Translations under genes and position numbers: made by a program
NCBI GenBank assembly: GCA_028583405.1
Contig: CM053243.1
Span: 49,177,826 to 49,241,825 of the forward strand
Direction of reading: 5' to 3'
Length of the DNA stretch: 64,000 nt
From: Pogonophryne albipinna
Taxonomy: Eukaryota; Chordata; Actinopteri; Perciformes; Artedidraconidae
The notes under the pieces: generated by a model
Seen by the model: the letters and a program-made list of their open reading frames with translations, nothing else
What the model was told of the DNA's origin: nothing
The model's database searches: none
Shown: positions 1 through 10,362 of the stretch, in pieces
How positions within the stretch are numbered: the first letter of the stretch is position 1
Layout: each line of letters begins with the position of its first letter

Positions 1-395
1 TATTGTCAGGCCTATAAAGTTTGGCAAAAAAAAAAAGTCAGCTGATCAAATGCATTTGCCTCACTTTATGAGCTTCACATCACTTGTGCCTTGTACCGCC
101 GAGTTTACAACGTCACAAACAAATGGTGCCAATCTCCAGTCAGATGTGAATGTGTAATCTAACATTTTCAGTAAGAATAACGGACAAAAGGAATGCAAAT
201 ACAATTTATGAAATGTAAACTAAAAGTTATCAAGCATGAACCATCACAATTTTTTTTAAATATAAACTAAATAATATAAACGAAATAATACATAAGTTAC
301 ACTAAATGTTAATATGTTAATTGACAGTTTAGCCCTGTGCAGGTGGTAACAGCTATGCCCAGCATGGGCTAAGTTCTGTAGGTGCAGCTGGTGCA
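1..395. other. AT-rich non-coding sequence
   Basis: No open frame, splice-framed exon or recognisable repeat end is seen. The composition is AT-rich with short poly-A and poly-T runs, as in ordinary teleost intergenic or intronic DNA. Confidence 0.5.
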
Positions 396-535
396 GGTCC
401 TCCTCCCTCAGGCCTGGTCCTCCTCCCTCAGGCCTGGTCCTGGTCCTCCTCCCTCAGGCCTGGTCCTCCTCCCTCAGGCCTGGTCCTCCTCCCTCAGGCC
501 TGGTCCTCCTCCCTCAGGCCTGGTCCTCCTCGCAG
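396..535. repeat. Minisatellite, 20-bp unit
   Basis: A GC-rich tandem array of about 6.5 copies of a 20-bp unit (GGTCCTCCTCCCTCAGGCCT). One unit carries a 6-bp internal duplication (GGTCCT), so the register shifts by 6. The array stays open in one frame and translates to a Pro/Leu/Ser-rich repeat, but there is no sign that this is a gene. Confidence 0.9.
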
Positions 536-1844
536 GGAAAGACCCTCAGCCCTCTCTGGCCAAAGCAACAGACAGGACGTTCATAAAGCTGAGGTCTCCC
601 CCAAAGTCTCTAATCATCCATCCTGTGAATATGAGAGGGGGACAAAATAGTGTAATAGATGCTTTGGACAATAAGAAATATAAAGTTAACTGTTGAGTTG
701 CTCAGTTTTTTAGATTGACAGGGTTTAATAACACAAACAAAAGGAGAGGCACCGTAAAATAAAGATTGTTCTTTCAATAAATTGTGTTGATTTTGTCTTT
801 TTAATTGTTTGTCTAAAGTCAAGCTAGAACTGTTACTTATAGTTTGAATGATACAGTCTGGTTATAATGTGTGGAGGAGGCATCACAGGTAAGAGCACCA
901 TTTGTTGTGTTCCATCCACAACAAATGCACACAGATTGATGTGTGTGTATTTATTTATCTACTATTTCTTGAATCATTACTGTCAGTCCAAAACAAGAGA
1001 TTTTGTTTTAGTAACATGTTTTTAAAACATTATCTCTTTTCCACTATCTTGAATATTTTAGTTTTTACATCACTACATTTATCTAACAGCTTTAACATCG
1101 TAAAGGTGTCACTTCGGACTCTGGGTAATTATGACAGCATGTCCTACTATTTTGAGACTTTGAACAAACCAGACCTTCATCTATTAATGTAGAAAATAAT
1201 CAGCACATTAAACCATTATGAAAGTAATCATTAGTTAGCTCATTGTTCAAAATGAGCTCCAACTACAACAGTTTAGTCAACTCTTGCATCGGTAATAACA
1301 ATAAATCAAATGATATAATATAACAGTATAACTTGTGTCTACTTTAGATACTTTAAAAACACTTTCCTAATTATACTAGCATACTTTTACTAAAGTAACA
1401 TTAACATGTTTAAATGCAGGGCTTTTGTAAGAGAGTATTTGGCATGGTCTACTTATTTAACCGAAGTGATCGTAACGTTACTTTGCAAACCGTTTTTTTG
1501 CTTTGTACTACGTAAGCAACCTTCCCATGTGAATCCTACGCACAGCGTTATAAATGAGGCCCCAGGTCAGGGCACAAATCCAGCTTCATAAAGACATCAT
1601 ATTGATTTATTCTTATACATACATATACTGTATACACTCAGGTTAGCATATATTTGGTACACTAGGAGCAGCTAAAAACAGATAACTGCAATCAACTTCA
1701 TGTCATGAAGAGACTAATGTTCAGTTTTTGCTGGAAATGATTCACAGAGGTGTTAATTCAGCTGAAGCTGCTGGTTCTGGAGAATTGTGTTGCAATATAC
1801 TGAGAGCTGCTTCTGATATTTAGTCCATATCATTTTTTGTTATT
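536..1844. other. AT-rich intergenic sequence without a gene
   Basis: Open frames here are short (96 and 61 codons at most), of biased composition, and lack flanking splice sites in a compatible phase. No known domain is recognisable. I see nothing functional. Confidence 0.5.
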
Positions 1845-1975
1845 TTTGCCTACTTTTAAAGTATTAGTAGAATTACAGACAGGAACCGAAAGATAGAGAG
1901 ATGTATGACATTCAACAGGGTCCCCGGCCTGCAGTTATACAGTACGCGTCTTAACCAGCAGGCCATTGGACGGCC
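1845..1975 (-). mobile_element. Degenerate tRNA-derived SINE
   Basis: Read on the minus strand, the segment starts with a tRNA-like head resembling a pol III A box (GGCCTGCTGGTTAAGACGCG). It continues with a GTTGAATGTCATACATCTCT-type body and a TTTCCTGTCT-like stretch, and ends in an AT-rich tail near 1845. This order matches a common teleost tRNA-SINE architecture, but the copy is diverged. The B box is poorly preserved. The family name is not certain. Confidence 0.5.
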
Positions 1976-2641
1976 CAGTCACCCTCACTGATATACACAG
2001 AGTGGACAACACATTAGAAAACTGTAATCGTGTAATGGCATAGTCCAGACTCAACAATCACCACAACATTGAACTAACACACTTCTCTTGAACAGTTTTA
2101 ACCAAACATGAACCCTATTATCTCCATGAAGGCGGATATACTGCAGGGCCTGATAACACTGTATCTGACCTCAGAAGTCTAGCCACTCCGTTTATGTTAT
2201 CCGTAACCTAGCAATGCATAACTCGTTGGTTCATGTTTTTTGTGGGCATCCAAACGTTTATTTCTAATAATCCACCAGAACCATATTTATTCTCGAAAGC
2301 AATGTGCTGGTTCTAGAAAATATAGACTAGGAAGGTTTTTATTTTAACATCTTTGTGTTAAAGAAAAAGCCTTTATAAAAGTGTTAAAACATGTCAGGAA
2401 ATATCCTCAATAAATATTTTTTAAAGATGTTACTGAAATATACCACATCTCTATGCTGTGAACATCACAACTTTAATTTTGCATAGCTACTTTAACAAAA
2501 AGTAATTAAAGAAATGTGTTTCTTTGTTTTTCGGGTGAACCAATCCTTTAAACTTTTACATTTTGTTCGGTTCTCTAAATTCCAAAGTGAGATCCTCTGT
2601 AAAAGAAGTGAAGGCGGCAACATGTTCCCCATGTCCTCAGA

Positions 2642-3844
2642 TCAGATCCAGACCTCGGCACTCATCTGTTTGGACTCTCTGATCACCCTCTTGCTCTTCA
2701 GTGGCTTCCTCCCCCCTTTCTTAGAATCTTGTCTCTTTGGGGGTTCTGGTCTGGTCTCTCTGACCCCCTCAGCCTCCCTCATCCTGCCACAGTTCACAGC
2801 ACAGGTCCAGTCAGGCTGGTGACCCACCACCAAGTCCAAAGTGGGCAGAGAGGTGGTGCTGGTCACGTCTCTGAAGCCTAAAGAAGGTGTGAGAAAGGGG
2901 CTGTCAGGAGAGAAAGTTTCATAGCCTCTCTTCATACCGGGACAGACCCCCCAGGACCCCCTCTCCCTCAGCTTCACGGCCTGCCGGATCTTTTTCCAGC
3001 CCAGGTGGTTGAGCTCTAACACGTTGAGAAATATACAGAAAACTCCCACACAAAACATAAAGAGCAAGAAGATGGTCTTCTCTGTGGGCCTGGACACGTA
3101 GCAGTCCACCGCCTGGCTGCAGGGGGGGGATGTACACAGGAAGTGGACAGGCACCTGGAAGCCAAACAGCTTCCACTGGGCCAGGACGAAGCCCACCTCC
3201 AGGATAGCCCGTAAACACACGTGGAAGATGTAACATTTGGACAGAACTCCTCCAGAGACCACTTGAGCCTCCGCACGCCCCTCTCTGAGGGCGTAAGCTT
3301 GGGCATGGCTCAAGGGCCCCCTGTTGTTTGGGCCCTCCCTTTGAAGGCTCTGGACGTTGATGCCCTCCAGCACATCTGCCAGGCTGTGACCCAGATGCTT
3401 ATGAGAGCGGATGGAGCAGCTGTCGGAGTCGCAGCTCCGGTCGTACACTTCCTGTCCGCTACGGCACCCTAAGTCCGGGTCCCCCTGCCCTGGGACCCCG
3501 GCTTGTGCAGGCCCCTGCCTCTGGCTGGCGTGGGGCAACTTGGACAGGTTGTGCCAGGTGTAGATGATGAAGCAGAGGGATGGCGTGGACACACTGATGA
3601 TGTGGAAGACCCAGAAGCGTGGTTGTGAGATGGGGGCGAAGGCGTCGTAGCAGACGGTGGAGCAGCCCGGCTGCAGCGTGTTGCACACGAACATCTCCTG
3701 CTCGTCAGTGTACACGTCCTCAGTCGCCACGGCAACGATGAGAAGCCGAAAGATGACCATGACCGTGAGCCACAGGCGACCAATCATGGTGGAGTGCTGG
3801 TGGACGGCATCCAGGAGACGTTTGAGCAGGGTCCACTCAGTCAT
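2642..3844 (-). CDS. Connexin, delta-type (gap junction protein)
   Basis: A 400-residue connexin: a four-pass membrane protein whose hexamers form connexons that dock between cells. The N-terminus MTEWTLLKRLLDAVHQHST, a TM1 around residues 20-42, and the first extracellular loop with the invariant C-x6-C-x3-C pattern (CNTLQPGCSTVC) are clear. A long cytoplasmic loop (about 100-200) follows. The second extracellular loop has C-x4-C-x5-C before YVSRPTEK, then TM4 and a cytoplasmic tail. The start has no in-frame upstream extension. The N-terminal half resembles the GJD (Cx36-like) group, but the coding region is uninterrupted, unlike Cx36 genes, which carry an intron in this region. The tail ends in SAEVWI, a possible PDZ ligand. 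I do not assign a precise symbol; gjd4-, gjd5- or gjd6-like are all possible. It is tandem with tssc4 on the same strand but without operon logic. Confidence 0.9.
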   Translation of the reverse strand: MTEWTLLKRLLDAVHQHSTMIGRLWLTVMVIFRLLIVAVATEDVYTDEQEMFVCNTLQPGCSTVCYDAFAPISQPRFWVFHIISVSTPSLCFIIYTWHNLSKLPHASQRQGPAQAGVPGQGDPDLGCRSGQEVYDRSCDSDSCSIRSHKHLGHSLADVLEGINVQSLQREGPNNRGPLSHAQAYALREGRAEAQVVSGGVLSKCYIFHVCLRAILEVGFVLAQWKLFGFQVPVHFLCTSPPCSQAVDCYVSRPTEKTIFLLFMFCVGVFCIFLNVLELNHLGWKKIRQAVKLRERGSWGVCPGMKRGYETFSPDSPFLTPSLGFRDVTSTTSLPTLDLVVGHQPDWTCAVNCGRMREAEGVRETRPEPPKRQDSKKGGRKPLKSKRVIRESKQMSAEVWI

Positions 3845-5347
3845 GGTGGCCTCAAAGGAGCAGTTTGATGGGACCGATCCACCTCTGCTCCTCCTGAACC
3901 TCTACCCTGTTGGACTCAGAACTTAATCCACCTTGCAGTAAACCTGATCCGGGATACACTCATGATCTACACTGCCTTCTGTCTTACCCTTTCGTCTTAC
4001 TTCTGATGTCTTAGCCTTAAATGATTCTAATATCTGAGGCCCTTGCATTACCCTGCTTTCCGTCTGAATGTCCTCCAGCACTGCCTGGCTGCCTTCAGAG
4101 CCGTGGAGCCATGGCAAGAGGGAGCCACCCCATCTTTCACAGATAAGGATGTCCACTTGACATGAGTCACTTGGCACGCTCAGTTCCCTCTTGTCTTTAG
4201 GATCCATTTTAAAACCGTTAGACATCAGCCTTCCTCTGCTGGAGGACCTGCTGATAGTGCCAGCTGATAGAGCGCTCTTCACAAGGCTGTCCTCTGAAAG
4301 CACACGGGCTCTTCCTTTAATGGAGAGGCATGTTTTAAATGACGACTGGTACAGGAGAGCAAGTTCTCCTCAGATTCTGGATAGCACATACAGAACGCTG
4401 TTAAAGACAGCATGATGTTGGTGTCAGGATACACGGCTGAGCAAACTCATTAAGAAATCTGATTTGGAAACAATTTGACTTTGCAGACAGTCTGGTGAGG
4501 ACTTCTGAACCGAGGCTTGTTTTGACTGCTCCTCTCCAGCCACTTGCCAATTCTCTTATCTGTGTTTTAAAAAAAGACCCTTGAAAGGTCTGTTAGCATC
4601 AAATCGTCCCCAGATAGAACACTGAGTGACCCCCCCCCCTTACTTCAAACAGCCGGATGAGTCTCAGAGCTCTGCCCACCTTCTATTTATGACATGAACA
4701 GAATCATTTGGTGCAGCGTTAGTTTCAACCGTTAGACATTTAGAGAACAAAAGTAATAAACTGCTCACCCTGACCAATCACTGCCTGCCATTAGCAATCA
4801 TGTTTTATATCCTAACACATGTTTCAGAGCTTTAACATCAACACTGTGTACTCTGTGTCAAACACCCAGGCTGCTAATTCATTTATGTGATAGGGACGAA
4901 GCATGTTAATAAACCTCAGTATAAAAATATAACATTAAAGTGCTATGCAACTTTTGTTATCTGCGTAGTAAAAAAAGGTAACACAAACGGAACTATACGT
5001 GTCCCTCAGGTACATTTTACACCTACATATTAAATATATATGTTCACTATCCATATTTTGACAATGTTTGGTATTCTCACCCAAGACTTGTCGAGGAGAT
5101 AAAGGACGTCACACTGCTGACTGGATGTACTTGATCTGCTTATCTAAAGAAACCTCAGTGACAGTGTCATCCACCGCAAGATTGAAACAAATTCTAGAGA
5201 CATGTTCATTCAATATTTCATCGCTGAATTTGGGAATAAACATATTTGTTTTCTCATTTTCAATAAGCAATTTTTTTTGTCAAAACAATAGCCTTGAATG
5301 TTTTTTGAAAGGATGACAGAAAATATATACAAATCAATATTTTTTTT
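3845..5347. other. Connexin upstream region and tssc4 downstream region
   Basis: This interval should hold the connexin promoter and 5' UTR (adjacent to 3844) and sequence beyond the tssc4 3' end. A 126-codon minus-strand frame at 3923-4303 ends 78 bp before the connexin start, but it resembles no known domain. No clear TATA box or CpG cluster stands out. Confidence 0.4.
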
Positions 5348-5353
5348 TTTATT
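5348..5353 (-). promoter_or_regulatory. tssc4: Candidate tssc4 polyadenylation signal
   Basis: AATAAA on the minus strand lies about 470 bp downstream of the tssc4 stop codon. It is the most plausible canonical signal seen before the connexin gene. Transcript ends were not available to confirm it. Confidence 0.45.
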
Positions 5354-5822
5354 TAAGACTATTCCAAAATACAGAACATGCAACAAGACATTTTAAGACA
5401 ACACTGAATCTAATTCCCTCCCAGGTTCAGCCCTCAGTTTAAACCCAGCCCCTCTCCATGCTTGTTTTAAAAGACTTTTTTATTTTCAGCACATATAACA
5501 GTTAATATGATACAGTCACAATGGCATTTTGATGTCAGACAGAGGCAGCGTCTCACTGTTAGCGCTCCGCTGTGGCTCATTGAGCTGATGCTAACACCAC
5601 GTCTGACTCTTGAACAGACAACACTTTACACTGGAACACAACAACATGAAGCCAGGAAATGAAAGAAACACTCCTCAGCCGTGGGTGTAAAACTAGCCTA
5701 CTTTACTGAGTGGTAAGCCAGGCCTGATGACATGGAAACAGATAGTTCACTCCAGAGCTCAGTGTTGGCTGAAGCTGGTCTGAGAACAGTAATGTCAGCA
5801 CATTTAAATGAACCATGAACAG

Positions 5823-6782
5823 TCAGTTGTCCTCCTGTCCTGCGCTCGTCCTGTAGTTCTTACGCTTGGTCTTCCTGAAGGAGGGGACGTCCTCCCCTTC
5901 CTGCACACCTTTCTGAACCTTCTTCTTCTCCTCTGCCACCCCCACAGCTGCCCTTGTGTCTTTTTCCTCAGCATTTCCTCCCCTCTGCTCGGTTCTCCTT
6001 GCTTCAGCCATTTCTTTCTCTTCTACGTCATCCTCTTCCTCCAGATGACTGAGGCGTGTGTCCTTCTTCCTGCACTCCTCTTCCTCCAGGAGCCGGAGGC
6101 GGGCCTCCTTATCTCTGCCTGAAGCAGCTGTGGGTGGATCTTCAGGTTGTTCCTTCAGCCCGCTGGGTCTGGAGAAGATCATCTTGTGTTGGAGGTTTGA
6201 GTCCCCAGCACTCTCCTGCGGCTCCTTGCTCTGCTGCAGGCTGGACAGGAAGTTGTGGGCAGCCCTGGTGTTGCCCTGCTCGCTGGTCTCCGTCACATCC
6301 TCCAGGTTGTAGCGGGTCCAGCGCTCAGGGTGCACCAGGTAGTCGGGGACTCCTCTCTTCTTCGCTGGTGTGGGGGAGCTGGGCGCAGGCTGGCTCGTCT
6401 TCCTGCTGGGAGGTGGAGGCAGAGGACGGGCGAACACTCCGTCTGAAACGGGGCGGTGGTTCTGAGAGGAGGAGGAGGAGGAGGAGGCGGAGGAGGAGGA
6501 GGCGGCGAGGCGGGCCACACTGTCCAGACATTCAAAGATGCTGTGGCTGCGGTTTGAGAACGCAGAGCCCCCTCCTCTCAGACTGAATGGACTCTGAACG
6601 AGGCGTCCAGCAGAAGGAGCAGAGAGCACAACCTCCCCCCCATCTTCATCATCATCATCATCATCGTCCAGCTCGGGGTCAAACGGAGCGCTGCTGAGTC
6701 CTCCTTCAGGCTCAGATTCATCACTGGCAGACAGCTCGTCTAAGTCATCCTCGTGGTCACCGCCATTTTTCTGATCACTCAT
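5823..6782 (-). CDS. tssc4: TSSC4, U5 snRNP assembly factor
   Basis: A 319-residue acidic, low-complexity nuclear protein. Two blocks identify it. The first is FSLRGGGSAFSNRSHSIFEC (about residues 65-85), matching the family's FxLRG...FSxRS.xIFxCL block. The second is VPDYLVHPERWTRYNLEDVT (about 140-165), which is nearly invariant across vertebrate TSSC4. The protein is known to bind PRPF8-containing U5 particles and help assemble or recycle the tri-snRNP. The C-terminus ends in a basic KRKNYR stretch, as in the mammalian protein. Poly-Asp (7 residues) and poly-Ser tracts come from GAT and TCC triplet runs and are probably length-polymorphic. Coding is in one exon. An acceptor-like CCTCTCCGCAG lies about 28 bp upstream of the ATG, so a 5' non-coding exon farther right is likely. 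The length is close to that of human TSSC4. Confidence 0.93.
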   Translation of the reverse strand: MSDQKNGGDHEDDLDELSASDESEPEGGLSSAPFDPELDDDDDDDEDGGEVVLSAPSAGRLVQSPFSLRGGGSAFSNRSHSIFECLDSVARLAASSSSASSSSSSSQNHRPVSDGVFARPLPPPPSRKTSQPAPSSPTPAKKRGVPDYLVHPERWTRYNLEDVTETSEQGNTRAAHNFLSSLQQSKEPQESAGDSNLQHKMIFSRPSGLKEQPEDPPTAASGRDKEARLRLLEEEECRKKDTRLSHLEEEDDVEEKEMAEARRTEQRGGNAEEKDTRAAVGVAEEKKKVQKGVQEGEDVPSFRKTKRKNYRTSAGQEDN

Positions 6783-7029
6783 CTCAACTGCAAGGCTCGA
6801 CTACATCAAAGACCTGCGGAGAGGGGAAGAGGTCAAACTCGAGCAGCAACCATAGGTGAGGAGTGGTGCGTTCACAGTGAGTAGAGTCACTAACAGCACA
6901 CATCTAAGCCAACTCCGTTTCTAATATGCAAAAAGACTGCAAACGTGCGTCGGATTCTTTTTAGTATTTTCGATCTTTCCAATCCAGACGAGAGATCTCT
7001 CTCTCCCGTCTGTGTGCGAGGGGGCGGGA

Positions 7030-7246
<217 letters not shown>

Positions 7247-7860
7247 GAGGTGTGGTTAAACTTTACCCGTCTCGATGTGGACAATGCTCGTTACCAAAAG
7301 TGCAGTAAGAGTTTAGCATGTAAGGGCGGTAACTAGGGATGGGTATCGTTTGAAATGTATCGATTCCCCATTTCGATTCCAAAATTGTAAAAGAAAGAGG
7401 TCAAACGTTTAGATCAGGGTTTCCCACACAGACTATACTTGGGCGGGCCGTCCAGGTATATTAACGGCCGCCCAAGTATATTTCGCGACCCATTTAGTTT
7501 TTTCTTTTAATACGTTTTTTTTATATTCGTCCGTGACCACGACGCCATCTGCGATCGATTAACTTGTGGACAATGATCCCTCGCTCCCTTGCTCTGATCT
7601 CGCCTCCTTCTGGCCTGTTAAGTGGCCTGCCTCACACAGGGTGACTGGCTGTCCACATGATGTGGCCTGCCGACATGGCCACTGTCATACAGATCATAAA
7701 TCAAAGCCCTTGATTGGTCTCTGTGTGTCATTCAAGCTCGGGATAACCTCAGCTCAGGTGAGGTAAAGGACTCTCTGAGTGTTTAGATAGTTAACTTAGT
7801 TCTCAGTGGGTCTCAAACGGTGTGGTCACCATTTATGTAAACACATATTTCCATTTGAGA

Positions 7861-8058
7861 GGGTAGTGATTGGTCTAATGGATAGTGAGGTGGGCTGAAG
7901 ATCGGAAGGCTGTGAGTTCAAATCCCGCCAGGAACACCACCACTAGTGTGCCCTTGAGTAAGGCACTTAGCCCTTAGTTATTCCAGGGAGAATGTCCCTG
8001 TAATCGGTCATTATAAGTCGCTTTGGATAAAAGCGTCAGCTAAATGAAATGTAATGTG
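7861..8058 (+). mobile_element. tRNA-derived SINE with L2-type tail
   Basis: A tRNA-like head with A box (TGGTCTAATGGATAGTGAGG) and B box (GAGTTCAAATCC, 7914-7925), a central body, and a 3' tail. Bases 8014-8046 are identical over 33 bp to the 3' tail of the L2 LINE fragment at 38062-38094 (reverse strand). The terminal ATGTAATG repeat is also shared. This is the expected signature of a SINE mobilised by an L2-like reverse transcriptase. Confidence 0.85.
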
Positions 8059-8168
8059 ATTAGTAAAATATGCATGAATAAATAAATAAAAAGTTAACTA
8101 GGTGAAAAAAGGTAAGATACACTTTTAAAACTTGTTAAGAGAAAACTAGTCTTTGCTGCTGCCTCTAA

Positions 8169-8726
8169 TGCCCCTTTCACACCAACGCGTTTTCAGCTCC
8201 GGCTCGGAGCTGGAGCTGAAAAGTACAGTTTTTCCCTGTTCACACCACAGAGGCGCCGCCTCTTAGCGCCGGAATCCGGTTCACTTCCAGCTTCATAAAA
8301 TTGTCGGTCTAGAGGCAAGAGCTTCGGAACTAAGAGGCGGCGTCGCTTACGTCTCTCTTACGTCGAGGCGGGTTTAAGTAGATGCTGAAGACCACAAAGA
8401 AGTCTTGCATTTCGCATGTGATGTTTGTAAAGTTCCAAGTAAAGTCGTCCCTTGTAAAGTCGTCCGATGCCTTCCATTTCGTTTCGTAAGAGGATAACCA
8501 AAGCGAACAGCGCTTCAATACAATCGGCCGTTGTTGTTGTCGATGTGAGGGATTTCCGCGCGGTTTGGATTTTATGAAGCAGGCACGTAAACGGTGACGT
8601 CATGACGCAGCAGCGGCAGCTCTGGGCGGTGTGAACAGCGCGGGAGCAGAAAAGGGAAACCGGAGCTGAACCAGAAAAGCTCCCGCTCGGAGCTAGAAAG
8701 GGAAAAGCGCTGGCGTGAAAGCCGCA
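8169..8726 (-). mobile_element. PIF/Harbinger-like MITE, copy 1
   Basis: Ends TGCCCCTTTCACACCAACGCG... and ...CGCTGGCGTGAAAGCCGCA form imperfect TIRs. The left flank is TAA (8166-8168); the right flank is AAA, a likely mutated TAA, since copy 2 at 28318-28924 has exact TAA on both sides. A 3-bp TWA duplication is typical of PIF/Harbinger. A minus-strand remnant frame (around CIEALFALVILLRNEMEG) may be the start of an ancestral ORF. Confidence 0.8.
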
Positions 8727-10362
8727 AAAGAGGAGCAGGGGGGAGAGGAGGGAGACAGGAGAGGCTGATTCAGGAGCACAGACACACTCACAACTATAAA
8801 TGAACCAAAAATAAATTAATAAACAAGTTTCAGAGTTTTTTTCATATTGGAAATGGTATGTTATTGGTTATAGCCATGATTTTATGATTATTGAAATGTA
8901 TACAGTTCTGTTTAATATAGGTGTTTCCATAGATCTAGTCTCTTTATTTCCCCCTCAAAATGCACCAGATTGATGCATTTAACTCCAAAATAAAAAATAA
9001 AATCTTACCGGGGGGGCATGCCCCTGGACCCCCCTAGAGGATTTGAGGTCGACCCCCACTAAAAATCACATGGATAGGTTCCTAAATACATTTATAAATA
9101 CATTTATTTTTTTAAATAGTAACCCATTTCCATATGTTCATGTGTGGGTAGTAGATTTAAACTATAGGGCTATCACTATGGGCCCTGTCTGTACCTGTTC
9201 GCTCTGCCATCGCGTGAAGGGTCTGCTAACAAGCGACCAACAGAAAGGTTAATGTTGTTGCACGTCCCCGCGACCACCACCACCCCCCAAGTATATTTCA
9301 GATCTGTGGGAAATACTGGTTTAGATAACAAAAATATCTTTATTCTTTTACGCTTTAACTGAAATTGTTACAAATAAAAAATATACATGCAATACAAATG
9401 TATTGCACAATATCTGTGCTTTATTTTAACTGAGCTATGCCTGTGGCAAGCCATTAACAGGCATTACACTGTGCCTTGTCTTTTTCTTTTTTAGTGTAGT
9501 GGAGCCTCACTTCAGAGCGTTTACCACGACCCATCTTTGGTGTTATGAAGTGACTGAGCTCGTGAAATGTCTACGGGAGGGCGGGGGGAGCCTCGCTGCG
9601 GGGCAACTGTGGACCTCTGTCGCCTGTCAGCGCAACTTACATGATGCCGTTTAAAAAAATTAAGGGCGGAGTCGGCCTTCAGCGAACCGAGCCGGCCGTC
9701 AAAGGCCCGCTGACGACCGGCCGTTCTGTGATTCTCCAGGTCCGCCCTGTATTCCACCGGGTCACCGCAGCGCAGACGGACCCGCTGGAATACAGGGTCT
9801 ACCGCGTTTAGGAACCGTTAAGCAGAACCAAAATTGTGTATTTTGCATGGGTACCCGGCATTTTCTTATCGGTTCTCATCTGGAACCGAGTTTCGGTTCC
9901 CAACCCTAGCGGTAACACGAGCAATTTGTCTAAACATTTATCAAAAGTGCACCACATTCAGACGGAGGAATGCACCGGGTTCGACTGTCTTTCTAGCAGC
10001 TCTGTAGCCCCATCCACGAGTAACTTTTCCACGTCAGGTGTTATGTATGCTAGCAGCAACACACGGAGTTAACTCAATTATACAAACATGGGTTAATGAT
10101 TAGAGGTAACTGAGCTATTTATTTGGTTAAAGTTTCAGCTATTCTGTTTACAATTCTGTCATCAGACTATTTAATACGATTTGTTAAAACACTTGTTTCT
10201 TTTGATGTGAAATATTATGTATTTCATTTAAATAAAAAGCAATGTTAATTGTGTTCACAATTTGTTTAGTTAGTTTACCTTTTTCTCTCCAAAAGAACCG
10301 ATAAAAGACCGGATTGATAAGCGGTATCGATAAAAGTAGTAGAACCGTTAAAACCTTAACGA

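Larger units (their letters stand above)
7415..9318. mobile_element. hAT element nested in the 7334-9908 hAT
   Basis: TIRs are CAGGGTTTCCCACA and, at the right end, the complement of a CCAGTATTTCCCACA version. The exact 8-bp target duplication is GTTTAGAT (7407-7414 and 9319-9326). The interior holds a SINE (7861-8058), a Harbinger-like MITE (8169-8726) and, near 9010-9050, a GGGGGGCATGCCCCTGGACC block also seen at about 45360-45390 and 63635-63660. No intact transposase. Confidence 0.92.
7334..9908. mobile_element. hAT element inserted in the BED hAT
   Basis: Ends are TAGGGATGGGTATCG and CGGTTCCCAACCCTA, imperfect inverted repeats. The flanks are an exact 8-bp duplication GCGGTAAC (7326-7333 and 9909-9916). 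The paralogous site at 25762-25769 carries one GCGGTAAC and no insert, so the boundaries are supported by an empty site. About 670 bp belong to this element itself; the rest is a further insertion. No transposase remains. Confidence 0.92.

Noticed and set aside
3923..4303. 126-codon minus-strand frame just upstream of the connexin
   Set aside because: No recognisable domain and no splice signal in the right phase joining it to the connexin; probably 5' flank or UTR.
6056..6586. 176-codon frame on the plus strand
   Set aside because: Antisense to tssc4; open only because of poly-Ser/Asp triplet repeats. The minus-strand product has clear family motifs.
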